From the NCBI GenBank assembly GCA_039714855.1, contig JBDLIL010000021.1:1-15345 (forward strand): a stretch of 15,345 nt of DNA, in the 5' to 3' direction. Both the position numbers and the translations under genes were made by a program. How positions within the stretch are numbered: position 1 is the stretch's first letter; every line of letters begins with the position of its first letter. This document shows, one piece after another, positions 1 through 6,416 of this stretch. Under the pieces are notes generated by a model that saw only the letters and a program-made list of their open reading frames with translations, was not told the origin of the DNA and did not search any database. The DNA is from JBDLIL01 sp039714855. Its GTDB lineage: Bacteria > Patescibacteriota > Microgenomatia > UBA1400 > PJMF01.

Positions 1-1
1 G

Positions 2-238
2 CAAACTGAAAGAGCAATGGAGAATGTTAAATATTTGTTAAAACAGTGTGATTGCACCACGGACGACATTGTAAGAGTTATAATCTATTTTAGAGATCCA
101 GTTGATCGTAAAAAAATTAACGAAGTTTATAAAAAGTATTTCTCAGAGGGACAAGAACCAGCCAAAGTTTCAGTACAAGCAGCTTCACCAATTAAAGGTA
201 TTGATATCGAGATAGAGGCAACAGCTGTTGCTAATTAA
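2..238 (+). CDS. RidA/YjgF family protein (C-terminal part, runs off the left edge)
   Basis: The reading frame is already open at the window's left edge (codons from base 2), so the gene begins outside. The visible 78 residues start QTERAMENVKYLL, matching the family's QT.qal.Ni..vL segment, and continue with IVRVIIYF, INEVYKKYF and the closing IDIEIEATAVAN, which is the usual vEIEaiA end. RidA proteins are small trimeric cytosolic enzymes of about 125-130 residues that hydrolyse reactive enamine/imine intermediates released by PLP enzymes. The C-terminal half here looks complete. The substrate arginine and the N-terminal third cannot all be checked because of the truncation by the window. 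A methionine codon at base 17 is internal to the conserved helix and is not the real start. The neighbouring yggS remnant belongs to PLP homeostasis, so the association may be functional, but that is inference. Confidence 0.88.
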   Translation, partial: QTERAMENVKYLLKQCDCTTDDIVRVIIYFRDPVDRKKINEVYKKYFSEGQEPAKVSVQAASPIKGIDIEIEATAVAN

Positions 239-250
239 ATAAGAACTAGG

Positions 251-433
251 CTAAACACTTAAAATGTTTTCAATTTCTGCACGCAATATTTGAATTAGTT
301 CTGGATCCATATATTCAAATTCATCTGGAATGTTTGTAACGATAACCTTTGGCAAAAAGTCTTTTCCAAACATACGATAAAGTTGATCTTGGTGCTTATC
401 TTCCATGCATAGAACAAGGTCAGCCCACTCAAT
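251..433 (-). pseudogene. 3' fragment of a low-molecular-weight protein tyrosine phosphatase-like gene
   Basis: Reading the minus strand from 433 to the TAG at 251-253 gives about 60 residues: IEWADLVLCMEDKH, then KVIVTNIPDEFEYMDPELI and a short helical tail. This is the C-terminal half of the small predicted phosphatases with the pattern W-ADLI-vMe..H followed by IPDeyeYMdPeLi. The IPD(E)F segment corresponds to the general-acid loop of that family. The catalytic P-loop (CxxNxxRS) and everything N-terminal are absent: the frame meets TAA at 434-436, exactly where homology to yggS begins on the other strand. There is no good start codon for an independent protein. I read it as a dead gene fragment left by a deletion. 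The family assignment is from recognised motifs; the exact subfamily is less certain. Confidence 0.72.
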
Positions 434-1071
434 TTAAAGAGAGTGCTAAGGTGCGCAGTAAAAAGGGTCAAAAAGTAATCATAGTTGCTGTTTCCAAAAC
501 CCAACCACTTTCTAAAATATGATCTGCAATCGAAGCAAGCATTATTCATTTCGGAGAAAATCGCATTGAAGAAGTTGAAAACAAATGGGACAAGCTCAGT
601 AGAGAATTGCGAAAGAAAACTGTATTGCATATGGTTGGGAAAGTGCAAAGCAAAAAAGCCGCAAGAGCAGTAGCTCATTGTGATTGGATTCATTCTGTGG
701 ATAGATTGAAGTTAGCAAATAAGTTGAGTGAAGCTGCTCAGAAGCTCAATAAAAAAATCAAAATTTTAGTCCAAGTTAATACATCTGGTGAGAGGCAAAA
801 GTCAGGCTATTGGTTGTCAAATTGGTTTGAGAATAAGAGTTCAGATAGCTTAAAGCTCTTGGAAAGAGATCTATTAGAGATTTCAAAAATTAAGGGAGTT
901 AAATTAAAAGGCTTGATGACTATGGCTCCCTTTAGTCGAGATGAAGAAATTCGTAGAACCACATTCGGAAGATTGAGTGAACTAAGAGATTATCTAGTAA
1001 AAAGTAATCCTAGTTTAGATTTAGAGCACCTTTCTATGGGAATGACAAATGACTATATTGAGATTGGCTAG
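433..1071 (+). pseudogene. yggS: yggS/PLPBP (pyridoxal phosphate homeostasis protein), degraded
   Basis: The frame contains the family landmarks in order: VIIVAVSKTQ (the PLP lysine is in VSK), FGENRIEEVENKW, LHMVGKVQSKK, DWIHSVDR, ILVQVNTSGERQKSG, LKGLMTMAP and LSMGMTNDY. The intact protein is about 225-235 residues, binds PLP and buffers its supply. Three lesions show the gene is broken. The N-terminal start and roughly the first 20-30 residues are missing at the junction near 433. A TGA at 520-522 interrupts the helix after SKTQPLSKI. The C-terminus ends at TAG 1069-1071 just after MGMTNDYIEIG, lacking the conserved phosphate-binding GaT.vRiG..iFG end. TGA ends several intact genes in this window, so recoding is not a credible rescue. 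A translated 154-residue piece from ATG 607 is possible but would lack the PLP lysine. Confidence 0.88.
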
Positions 1072-1169
1072 AAGTAGTGTCATTAAGTAAAGATATTGAT
1101 GTTTTAAAAGCGCTTATTAGTCAAAAAGATTGGAGTCTAGATGAAGAATTTGTACAAATTAGTACTTGA
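1062..1169 (+). other. Short open remnant between yggS and the ATPase gene
   Basis: After the broken yggS, a different frame is open from 1062 to a TGA at 1167-1169. It reads DWLEVVSLSKDIDVLKALI and ends DEEFVQIST. The composition looks like real protein (charged, helical, with a tryptophan), and it could be the tail of a lost gene, for example a small antitoxin-like protein, but I do not recognise it. The only start within it is GTG 1077, giving 30 residues. Its end overlaps the operator-like palindrome of the next gene. Confidence 0.25.
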
Positions 1170-1194
1170 ACTTCTATTTTGTACAAGTTAGAAT
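1149..1194 (+). promoter_or_regulatory. Leaderless promoter with two palindromic operator candidates, ATPase gene
   Basis: A -35-like TTGAAC (1166-1171), a 17-bp spacer and a -10 TAGAAT (1189-1194) place the expected transcription start at or next to the ATG at 1201, only 6 nt after the -10. Two copies of the perfect palindrome TTGTACAA lie at 1150-1157 (within the 10-bp TTTGTACAAA at 1149-1158) and 1179-1186. One is just upstream of the -35 and the other is inside the spacer; their centres are 29 bp apart. This is the geometry expected for repressor binding. The binding protein is unknown. Confidence 0.55.
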
Positions 1195-1200
1195 TGCTCC

Positions 1201-2376
1201 ATGATAAAAAGAGCGATCACTAAAAAAATACTTGAATTGTCTCAGAAGTATCCTGTGGTTTCGATCACTGGACCAAGGCAGTCAGGTAAAACTAGTCTCT
1301 GTAAAAAACTGTTCGCTGAATATAAGTACTACAACTTAGAAAATCTCGATACATTAGCTAGGGCAAAGTTAGACCCCAGGAGTTTTCTTGAGATGGGGTC
1401 AGGTATAAAAATGATTATCGATGAAGTCCAGAAGTATCCAGATTTGCTTTCTTATATACAGACGGAAGTAGATGAACAAAAAATTGATGGTCAATTTATA
1501 ATTACTGGTTCTCAGAATTTTGCAATTTCTGAGGGTATTTCTCAATCACTAGCAGGTAGAGTAGCAAATTTTACATTGCTTCCCCTGTCTATTTTAGAAA
1601 TTGAACAAGGTCGATATAAGAATGAGTTTTCAGATTCAAATACCAGTATTTTGCGAGGATTTTATCCTAGGCCTTTGGTAAAAAAAATTAATGCTCAAGA
1701 TTTTTATCGAGATTATTTGGCTACTTATGTAGAGAGAGATGTGCGACAAATTAAAAATATTGGAGATTTGGGTCTATTTCAAAAATTCTTACAATTAGTT
1801 GCTGGTAGAGTAGGGCAATTGGTTAATTATTCCTCTTTAGCCAATGATGTTGGGGTTAGCTACAAAACTATTGAGTCATGGTTGAGTGTATTAGAAGCAA
1901 GTTATATTATCTATACTTTGCAGCCCTATTTTAAAAACTTTGGAAAACGAGCTATTAAGAGCCCTAAGATATATTTTTATGATGTAGGACTGCTTTGTCA
2001 CTTGCTGGAGATTAACTCGACTACAGATTTAATTACTCATTATGCTTATGGTCAAATTTTTGAGAATTTGGTAATTACTGAAGTTCAAAAAAATTATCAA
2101 AATACTAGAAAAAATGTAGGGAGGTATTTCTGGCGTGATAATCACCAGAACGAAATAGATTTGCTACTTAGCTCTGGAGGTAAGCTACACGGAGTTGAGA
2201 TAAAATCATCTAAAACATTCAATCAGGATATGCTCAAAGGACTTCAGTATTGGCACAACATAGATCCAGTAATAAACAACCAGATAACACTTGTTTATGC
2301 TGGTGCTATTGACCAACTTATTGGTCAAATACAGCTCAATAATTGGCAAACTTTTATTTCAGGTTTACTCAAGTAG
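1201..2376 (+). CDS. AAA-family ATPase with DUF4143 (AAA_14 type)
   Basis: The 391-residue protein has a P-loop GPRQSGKT at 24-31, Walker B MIIDEVQ at 71-77, a sensor-like ITGSQ at 101-105 and SLAGRV at 116-121. This is the standard order of the AAA_14 domain. The second half, from about residue 180, is DUF4143: YVERDVRQIKNI, a helix-turn-helix-like stretch near SSLANDVGVSYKTIESW, IYFYDVGLL, and a terminal NEIDLLL...GVEIKSSKT that resembles a PD-(D/E)XK-type core (near residues 318-336). Length matches the family (about 380-430). These ATPases are very common in accessory DNA of bacteria and archaea; their role is not settled. The ATG is supported by the promoter 6 nt upstream and by the usual MIKR start; no Shine-Dalgarno is present. 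It stands alone, followed by a Fic gene with its own promoter. Confidence 0.93.
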   Translation: MIKRAITKKILELSQKYPVVSITGPRQSGKTSLCKKLFAEYKYYNLENLDTLARAKLDPRSFLEMGSGIKMIIDEVQKYPDLLSYIQTEVDEQKIDGQFIITGSQNFAISEGISQSLAGRVANFTLLPLSILEIEQGRYKNEFSDSNTSILRGFYPRPLVKKINAQDFYRDYLATYVERDVRQIKNIGDLGLFQKFLQLVAGRVGQLVNYSSLANDVGVSYKTIESWLSVLEASYIIYTLQPYFKNFGKRAIKSPKIYFYDVGLLCHLLEINSTTDLITHYAYGQIFENLVITEVQKNYQNTRKNVGRYFWRDNHQNEIDLLLSSGGKLHGVEIKSSKTFNQDMLKGLQYWHNIDPVINNQITLVYAGAIDQLIGQIQLNNWQTFISGLLK

Positions 2377-2380
2377 GTTC
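2368..2380 (+). repeat. Left copy of 13-bp direct repeat CTCAAGTAGGTTC
   Basis: This exact 13-mer covers the last codons and stop of the ATPase gene (CTC AAG TAG) and recurs in the same orientation at 3691-3703, just past the Fic stop codon. The two copies bracket the Fic segment. A single 13-mer match is not surprising by chance in 15 kb, so only its placement at both module borders makes it notable. Confidence 0.4.
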
Positions 2381-2562
2381 TGACATTAGCTCTGACAGAG
2401 TCCCTCTATAAAAGGGTTACTTATCTTAAAGGACAAAAAATCATTAGTTTGGCTAATTATGCAAGGCAAGAGGGGAAAAAAGCACCTTGCAAACCTTCAC
2501 CAGTTCCAAAGTTCCTGACACTTGCCACTGAAGTGATTAATCGTTATAATTACCTCAAAATA
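2377..2562 (+). other. ATPase-Fic spacer holding a read-on frame
   Basis: The 190-bp spacer stays open in the same frame as the ATPase gene beyond its TAG, for about 61 codons to TGA 2563-2565. It reads in part YKRVTYLKGQKIISLANYARQEG. The KIISLANYARQEG piece looks like the start of a helix-turn-helix and suggests the remnant of a small DNA-binding protein gene, though no convincing start codon is present. CTCTG-A-CAGAG (2391-2401) is a small inverted repeat, and GCAAGG/CCTTGC (2461-2466/2485-2490) are complementary arms. None is a clear terminator. Confidence 0.25.
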
Positions 2563-2568
2563 TGAGGT
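2522..2568 (+). promoter_or_regulatory. Promoter and inverted-repeat operator candidate of the fic gene
   Basis: TTGCCA (2522-2527) and a perfect TATAAT (2545-2550) are separated by 17 bp, the best sigma-70-type match on this strand. An inverted repeat ACCTCA-(5 nt)-TGAGGT (2552-2557/2563-2568) sits directly over the predicted start of transcription near 2557, so a bound repressor would block it. The right arm is also the ribosome binding site: GAGGTGAT (2564-2571) matches the canonical anti-Shine-Dalgarno tail over eight bases and supports ATG 2573 as the start. In RNA the same arms could pair and hide the site. Confidence 0.62.
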
Positions 2569-2572
2569 GATT

Positions 2573-3682
2573 ATGCAGAATAAGTACATCTGGCAAATTC
2601 CTGATTGGTCTCAATTTAAGTGGCAAGATCGTGAACTGCTTAAGATTTTGGGGAAAGCTCGAGCTGCTCAAAGTCAGCTATTAACACGGGTTAAAAGTTT
2701 AAGGCTTGAAGAACAAGATTGGGCACATCAAGAATTGCTGCTAGAAGAGGCGCTTCAGACAGCTAGTATTGAAGGAGAAAAATATAAAAGAAATTCAATT
2801 AGATCTTCGATTGCTAAGCATTTGGGCTTGCCTGGTGGGCGAACTCAAAAAACGGAGCCACGGGTTGATGGATTAGTTCAGGTTTTGTTAGATGCCACAC
2901 AAAAATATAATGAACCACTAACTAAAAATCGTCTTAAATCTTGGCATGCGTCTTTGTTCCCCACTGGATATTCAGGGCTTCATAAAATAGAAGTAGGAGA
3001 GTGGCGAAGTGAACCAGTGATGGTCGTATCTGGGGCGATTGGTAAAGAAAAAATTCATTATGAAGGATTGCCAGCAAAGCTAGTTGATGAAGAAATGAAC
3101 TCCTTTTTATCTTGGTGGAAGGATTCCTCACAACTTGATGGTTTGTTGCGGGCAGCTATTGTTCATTTTTGGTTTGTTATGGTTCACCCATTCGCTGATG
3201 GTAATGGTAGAATTGCCAGAGTTTTAACAGATATGGTTTTGGCTCAAGATGAGCATCTTTCGAATAGGTATTATAGTTTGTCATCTCAGATTATGGATGA
3301 GAGGGCAAAATATTACGATATTTTGCAGCAGTGTCAGGTGGCAAAGAGAGATATTACTCCTTGGATTGAGTGGTTTTTAACTACTTTTATTAAGGCAACT
3401 GACAAATCTAAGATACTTCTGAGCCTTGTTTTAGAGAAAGCAGATTTTTGGCGGAAGCATCATGACGTTATCTTAAGTAGTCGGCAAAGAAAAGTGCTTA
3501 ACAAGCTACTTGATGTTGGCAGAGGAAATTTTAAAGGTGGTTTAACTACTCGAAAGTATGCTGCCCTCACAAAAACAAGTAAAGCCACGGCCTTTAGAGA
3601 AATTGATCACCTGTTGAAACAAGGGCTTATTAAGAAAAATCGGGGTGAAGGTCGAAGTGTAAGTTATGATCTTAGTTGGTGA
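2573..3682 (+). CDS. Fic family AMP-transferase, class II, with DUF4172 N-terminus and winged-helix C-terminus
   Basis: Numbered from ATG 2573 (369 residues). The N-terminus YIWQIPDWSQFKW is the DUF4172 signature. An inhibitory helix motif TASIEG (63-68, pattern [S/T]xxxE[G/N]) precedes the Fic core, making this a class II self-inhibited enzyme. The active loop HPFADGNGR (205-213) is complete, including the catalytic His205 and the phosphate-binding GNGR. The flap region lies upstream around EVGEWR and VVSGAIG. A C-terminal winged helix (about 323-369: LTTRKYAALTKTSKATAFREIDHLLKQG) suggests DNA binding or autoregulation, in line with the inverted repeat over its promoter. Such enzymes transfer AMP from ATP to hydroxyl groups of proteins; the target is unknown. 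GTG 2567 is an alternative start, but the Shine-Dalgarno favours 2573. No separate antitoxin gene is seen. Confidence 0.94.
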   Translation: MQNKYIWQIPDWSQFKWQDRELLKILGKARAAQSQLLTRVKSLRLEEQDWAHQELLLEEALQTASIEGEKYKRNSIRSSIAKHLGLPGGRTQKTEPRVDGLVQVLLDATQKYNEPLTKNRLKSWHASLFPTGYSGLHKIEVGEWRSEPVMVVSGAIGKEKIHYEGLPAKLVDEEMNSFLSWWKDSSQLDGLLRAAIVHFWFVMVHPFADGNGRIARVLTDMVLAQDEHLSNRYYSLSSQIMDERAKYYDILQQCQVAKRDITPWIEWFLTTFIKATDKSKILLSLVLEKADFWRKHHDVILSSRQRKVLNKLLDVGRGNFKGGLTTRKYAALTKTSKATAFREIDHLLKQGLIKKNRGEGRSVSYDLSW

Positions 3683-3690
3683 CTTACTAG

Positions 3691-3703
3691 CTCAAGTAGG
3701 TTC
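3691..3703 (+). repeat. Right copy of 13-bp direct repeat CTCAAGTAGGTTC
   Basis: Identical to 2368-2380 and in the same orientation, lying 8 nt after the Fic stop codon. The remaining intergenic DNA to 3791 holds no gene; a 12-codon frame from ATG 3749 (MKNKISKAFLYT) is too short to credit. Confidence 0.4.
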
Positions 3704-3778
3704 CACCCCTGTGCTGAGTGAAAATGATTTTTGTGAGACAATGAATACATGAAAAATAAAATCTCTAAAGCCTTCTTA

Positions 3779-3784
3779 TATACT
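3779..3784 (+). promoter_or_regulatory. Possible -10 box close to the GTG start at 3792
   Basis: TATACT ends 7 nt before the GTG, the same spacing as at the leaderless starts at 1201 and 13294. No -35 or TGn extension is visible at the right distance, so the call is weak. Confidence 0.3.
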
Positions 3785-3791
3785 TGAGCTT

Positions 3792-5510
3792 GTGAAAAAA
3801 TTTCTAATTATTATTTTTGTGTGGTTTTTATCTTTATTTTTGTTCAGACAAATCTTATTTAATATGGATGCTGTTTTGGTGGATTGGCATGATTATCCTC
3901 TAATAGTTTCTCTAATATGGCAATATACTCAGAATCTTCCTTCTTTAGATTTTTCTCAGCTCTTTTACTTCCCTATGTTTTATCCGCAGGCAAATGCCTT
4001 ACTTTTTTCTGATTTATTCTTAGTTCATGGTTTTTTGGCTAGCATGTTAAGTTTATTTTCTAATAATAATATTTTAGTTTTTAACATTTTGTTTTTTTTG
4101 ACTTTACTGCTAAATAGTATTGCAGCTTTTACGTTGTGGCAAAGTTTTTTTTCGCGAGCTAGCACTTTGTTTTTTGCAACTTTAACTACAGCACTTTCTC
4201 CTTACTTTTTTTTACAACTATCTCATTTTCAAATGATTAGTTTTTGGCCATTCCTATTTATTTTAGCTATTTTATTAAAAAAGAAAGTTAATCAACTTGA
4301 GTTGTATGTTTTAGCCTCGTTGTTAGTGATTCAGTTTCTCACTAGCGTGTACTTATGGTTATTTGCTGGAATAGCTATTTTTTGTTGCTTATTAGTTCAA
4401 GTGCCAGAATTTTGGCAAGACAAAAAGCTAAGTAAATGGCAGTTCAGAAAACTTATAGCAATTTTGTTAAGTCTAATATTGATTAGCCCACTATTGTGGC
4501 AATACTCACAAGTTAAAAAAAGTCATAGTGTAAATATTAGCCAAGAACAGTTATTAGTTAATTCAGCTCAGATCAGTGATTATTTATTAAATTTTTTACC
4601 TCATACTCTACTTGATGAGAGTAGAATATATGTTTTTCTCAAACAACTAAATCATAATCAGCGTGGAGAAGCAGCGGTCTTTCCCGGATTAGTTTTATTT
4701 AGCTTGGGGGTATTGGGTTTTTGGAAAAAAAGAAAAAGACCCTACTTCGCCAAGGCTTCGCAGGACAAGAAAATATTTTGGTTTTTTGCAAGCTTAGTGG
4801 CTTTAGGATTAATTTTTTCTTTGGGACCTAGATGTCAAGTTAACGATTGGTATTGTCGTGTACCATTACCGTATTGGGGAGTGATTAAAATTTTTCCGTT
4901 TTTGGATACTTTTGATGCTATTGCACGCTGGTCATTTTTGTTTTATCTAGGTTTTTCTTATTTTGCTAGTTTGGGATTGGGAAGTTTAATTGAAAATAAA
5001 AAAAAGCTTCAACAATATTTGATTATTTCGGGATTAACGATGGTTTATATGGCAGAGGTTTTTCCTGTTTTTGCTTTTTATAGGACAGTGGATTATTTTA
5101 CTCCAGTACATGAGTACTTACAGTCAGCTTGCAGTAGTAGTACTAAAGTAATTTTGCGCTATCCATTAGATCAACGTAATGGTTTTGTGGTTTTAGAGAG
5201 TTTGCAAGCGCGCAGCATTGATTTATTAGCTGCTAGCCGGCACCAATGTCACCTGACTAATGGTTATAGTGGTTTGGCTCCAGTGGACTATACTCAGTTA
5301 GAAGCAGAGCTGAATTCTTATTTTACGGCTAAAAATTTTGAAAATTTTCTCAACTTAATCAAAAACAAAGATACCAATTACTTGCAAGTAAAACATGATT
5401 TTTTGGATAAAAAAATAAATCAAAATTGGTTGGATTGGGTAGAAAATCAGGAAAAACTTATTCAAGTGGCTAAGGATGAGCAAAGTACTTTGTATCTACT
5501 GACTAACTAG
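3792..5510 (+). CDS. Polytopic membrane protein, GT-C/YfhO-like (possible glycosyltransferase)
   Basis: The 572-residue protein starts with a membrane segment (3-21), then a loop with DWHDY at 31-35. An acidic/His motif in the first outer loop is typical of GT-C type glycosyltransferases, which use lipid-linked sugars. About ten further hydrophobic segments follow to residue about 430 (for example 93-117, 124-163, 169-203, 220-237, 295-311, 328-345, 381-400 and 407-430), then a soluble C-terminal region of about 140 residues. The plan is like the second large membrane protein at 9935-11623, though the two are not obviously close in sequence. Residues 317-326 (PYFAKASQDK) are an apparent palindromic-element insert in a cytosolic loop. 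The start is GTG with no Shine-Dalgarno; TGA at 3750 closes the frame upstream. A role in surface glycan or glycoprotein assembly is inference. Confidence 0.72.
   Translation: MKKFLIIIFVWFLSLFLFRQILFNMDAVLVDWHDYPLIVSLIWQYTQNLPSLDFSQLFYFPMFYPQANALLFSDLFLVHGFLASMLSLFSNNNILVFNILFFLTLLLNSIAAFTLWQSFFSRASTLFFATLTTALSPYFFLQLSHFQMISFWPFLFILAILLKKKVNQLELYVLASLLVIQFLTSVYLWLFAGIAIFCCLLVQVPEFWQDKKLSKWQFRKLIAILLSLILISPLLWQYSQVKKSHSVNISQEQLLVNSAQISDYLLNFLPHTLLDESRIYVFLKQLNHNQRGEAAVFPGLVLFSLGVLGFWKKRKRPYFAKASQDKKIFWFFASLVALGLIFSLGPRCQVNDWYCRVPLPYWGVIKIFPFLDTFDAIARWSFLFYLGFSYFASLGLGSLIENKKKLQQYLIISGLTMVYMAEVFPVFAFYRTVDYFTPVHEYLQSACSSSTKVILRYPLDQRNGFVVLESLQARSIDLLAASRHQCHLTNGYSGLAPVDYTQLEAELNSYFTAKNFENFLNLIKNKDTNYLQVKHDFLDKKINQNWLDWVENQEKLIQVAKDEQSTLYLLTN
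4740..4769 (+). repeat. GC-rich dispersed-repeat-like insert within a coding sequence (YFAKASQDK type)
   Basis: About 30 bases, in frame, encode PYFAKASQDK inside a loop of the membrane protein. The stretch is much richer in G+C than the surrounding AT-rich gene and contains imperfect complementary ends (CCT...AGG) around GCC-AA-GGC, plus CTTCGC twice. I recognise the peptide as one that recurs in unrelated proteins of candidate-phyla bacteria; that is recollection and was not searched here. Confidence 0.5.
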
Positions 5511-5519
5511 TGTTAGAAT
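5490..5519 (+). promoter_or_regulatory. Promoter of the three-gene operon, extended -10
   Basis: TG-T-TAGAAT at 5511-5519 is an extended -10 immediately after the preceding stop codon (TAG 5508-5510). A weak -35, TTGTAT, lies at 5490-5495 (18-bp spacing) inside the end of the upstream gene. Transcription would start near 5526, giving a leader of about 8 nt before ATG 5534. No Shine-Dalgarno is present. Confidence 0.45.
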
Positions 5520-5533
5520 CTTATTATTAATAT

Positions 5534-5875
5534 ATGCCAGAAGCAACAGTAAACCCCATCGTTCAATCTACCCAAATGCCCGACAGAGCTGGTAAAAATA
5601 AAACCATCTATGATGTGAGTAGTTTCGAGATTTTTTGGCGCAATATGGTGGCAGGGATGGGTAGAGCAGCTGGCAACATTCTCTTGTATTTTATTTTCAT
5701 TTTCATATTGGGTTATATGTTTTCTCTTTTGGTTTGGCCCACACTCAAACCCGTAGTAGACGGCTATACTAAATTGATTAATTCGGTAGAATCTCTGCAA
5801 AATGTGGGGAAAAGCAATCCATTGAATACTGGCAACGTAGAAAAACTATTAGAATCATACGGTATAGGAAACTAA
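5534..5875 (+). CDS. Small single-TM protein, first gene of the H-cluster operon
   Basis: I do not recognise this 113-residue protein. It has a polar N-terminal region of about 35 residues, the segment FEIFWRNMVAGMGRAAGN, one strong membrane helix (about 48-69: ILLYFIFIFILGYMFSLLV followed by WPTLKP), and a polar C-terminal tail with weak helical character (VDGYTKLINSVESLQNV). There are no cysteines and no catalytic motif. It lies 4 nt before the next membrane protein gene and under a promoter directly upstream, so it is probably part of the same transcript and perhaps of the same membrane complex as the two genes that follow. The start ATG 5534 is consistent with the short leader after the -10 box. 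The existence of the gene is well supported by spacing and protein-like composition; function is unknown. Confidence 0.75.
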   Translation: MPEATVNPIVQSTQMPDRAGKNKTIYDVSSFEIFWRNMVAGMGRAAGNILLYFIFIFILGYMFSLLVWPTLKPVVDGYTKLINSVESLQNVGKSNPLNTGNVEKLLESYGIGN

Positions 5876-5879
5876 GACT

Positions 5880-6416
5880 ATGAAAAACAATGCCCAAGTT
5901 ATTAGCTTAGATTCTCTTACTCAGGTTATCGCAAAAAACTTGGAACTAATTTTGTATGCTTTTGCTTTTGTGTTTCCGTTGGTATTACATGGTCAGCAAT
6001 TATTAGTTGGTCCCATTATCAATGCCTTGCTATTTTTTGCAGCTAGAAAACTTTCTTATAAAAAACTATTGCCTTTAGTTATTCTACCTAGTTTGGCAGC
6101 AGTAACTAGGGGAGTGGTGGTAGGACCACTCACTATGTTTTTAGTTTACTTACTGCCTTTTATTTGGCTTTCAAATTTAATTTTAATTTTTGTAGTTAAA
6201 AAATTAAAAGATAAGAGCTTAGTGTTGCGAGTAGGCTTGTCATCTGTATTAAAAGCAGTATTTTTATTTTCGGTAACTTGGATTATGTTTCAAGCAAATA
6301 TGCTTCCAAAAATTTTACTTACTGCCATGGGAGTATTGCAATTATCTACAGCAGTAGCGGGAGGGGTTTTAGAAGAGTTTCTCTCGATTAAGTTCAAGAT
6401 GACGGGCGAAGAATGA
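5880..6416 (+). CDS. ECF-S-like multispanning membrane protein, partner of the H-cluster protein
   Basis: The 178-residue protein has about five or six hydrophobic segments: roughly 20-36, 42-55, 62-78, 82-105, 118-138 and 143-163. Between them lie short motifs HGQQLLVGPIINALL, LVILPSLAAVTRGVVVGPL and LPFIWLSNLIL. Size, helix count and the order H..l.GPi.NAll / lPSl.a...G / P..P.i...N are reminiscent of substrate-binding S components of energy-coupling-factor transporters. I recall relatives of this protein in candidate-phyla genomes sitting beside iron-hydrogenase-like genes and even carrying that name by association; this is memory, not a search result. Its stop overlaps the start of the next gene by 4 nt (ATGA at 6413-6416), a sign of coupled translation. 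It could anchor the H-cluster protein or move a small ligand; neither is shown. Confidence 0.7.
   Translation: MKNNAQVISLDSLTQVIAKNLELILYAFAFVFPLVLHGQQLLVGPIINALLFFAARKLSYKKLLPLVILPSLAAVTRGVVVGPLTMFLVYLLPFIWLSNLILIFVVKKLKDKSLVLRVGLSSVLKAVFLFSVTWIMFQANMLPKILLTAMGVLQLSTAVAGGVLEEFLSIKFKMTGEE

Noticed and set aside
520..522. In-frame TGA in yggS as evidence of UGA recoding to Gly or Trp
   Set aside because: TGA is the natural stop of at least four intact genes here (3682, 6416, 7252, 12016), and the same gene is also broken at both ends.
295..693. 132-codon minus-strand open frame
   Set aside because: It runs across the phosphatase fragment and antisense to yggS in a frame with no recognisable motif; homology is in other frames.
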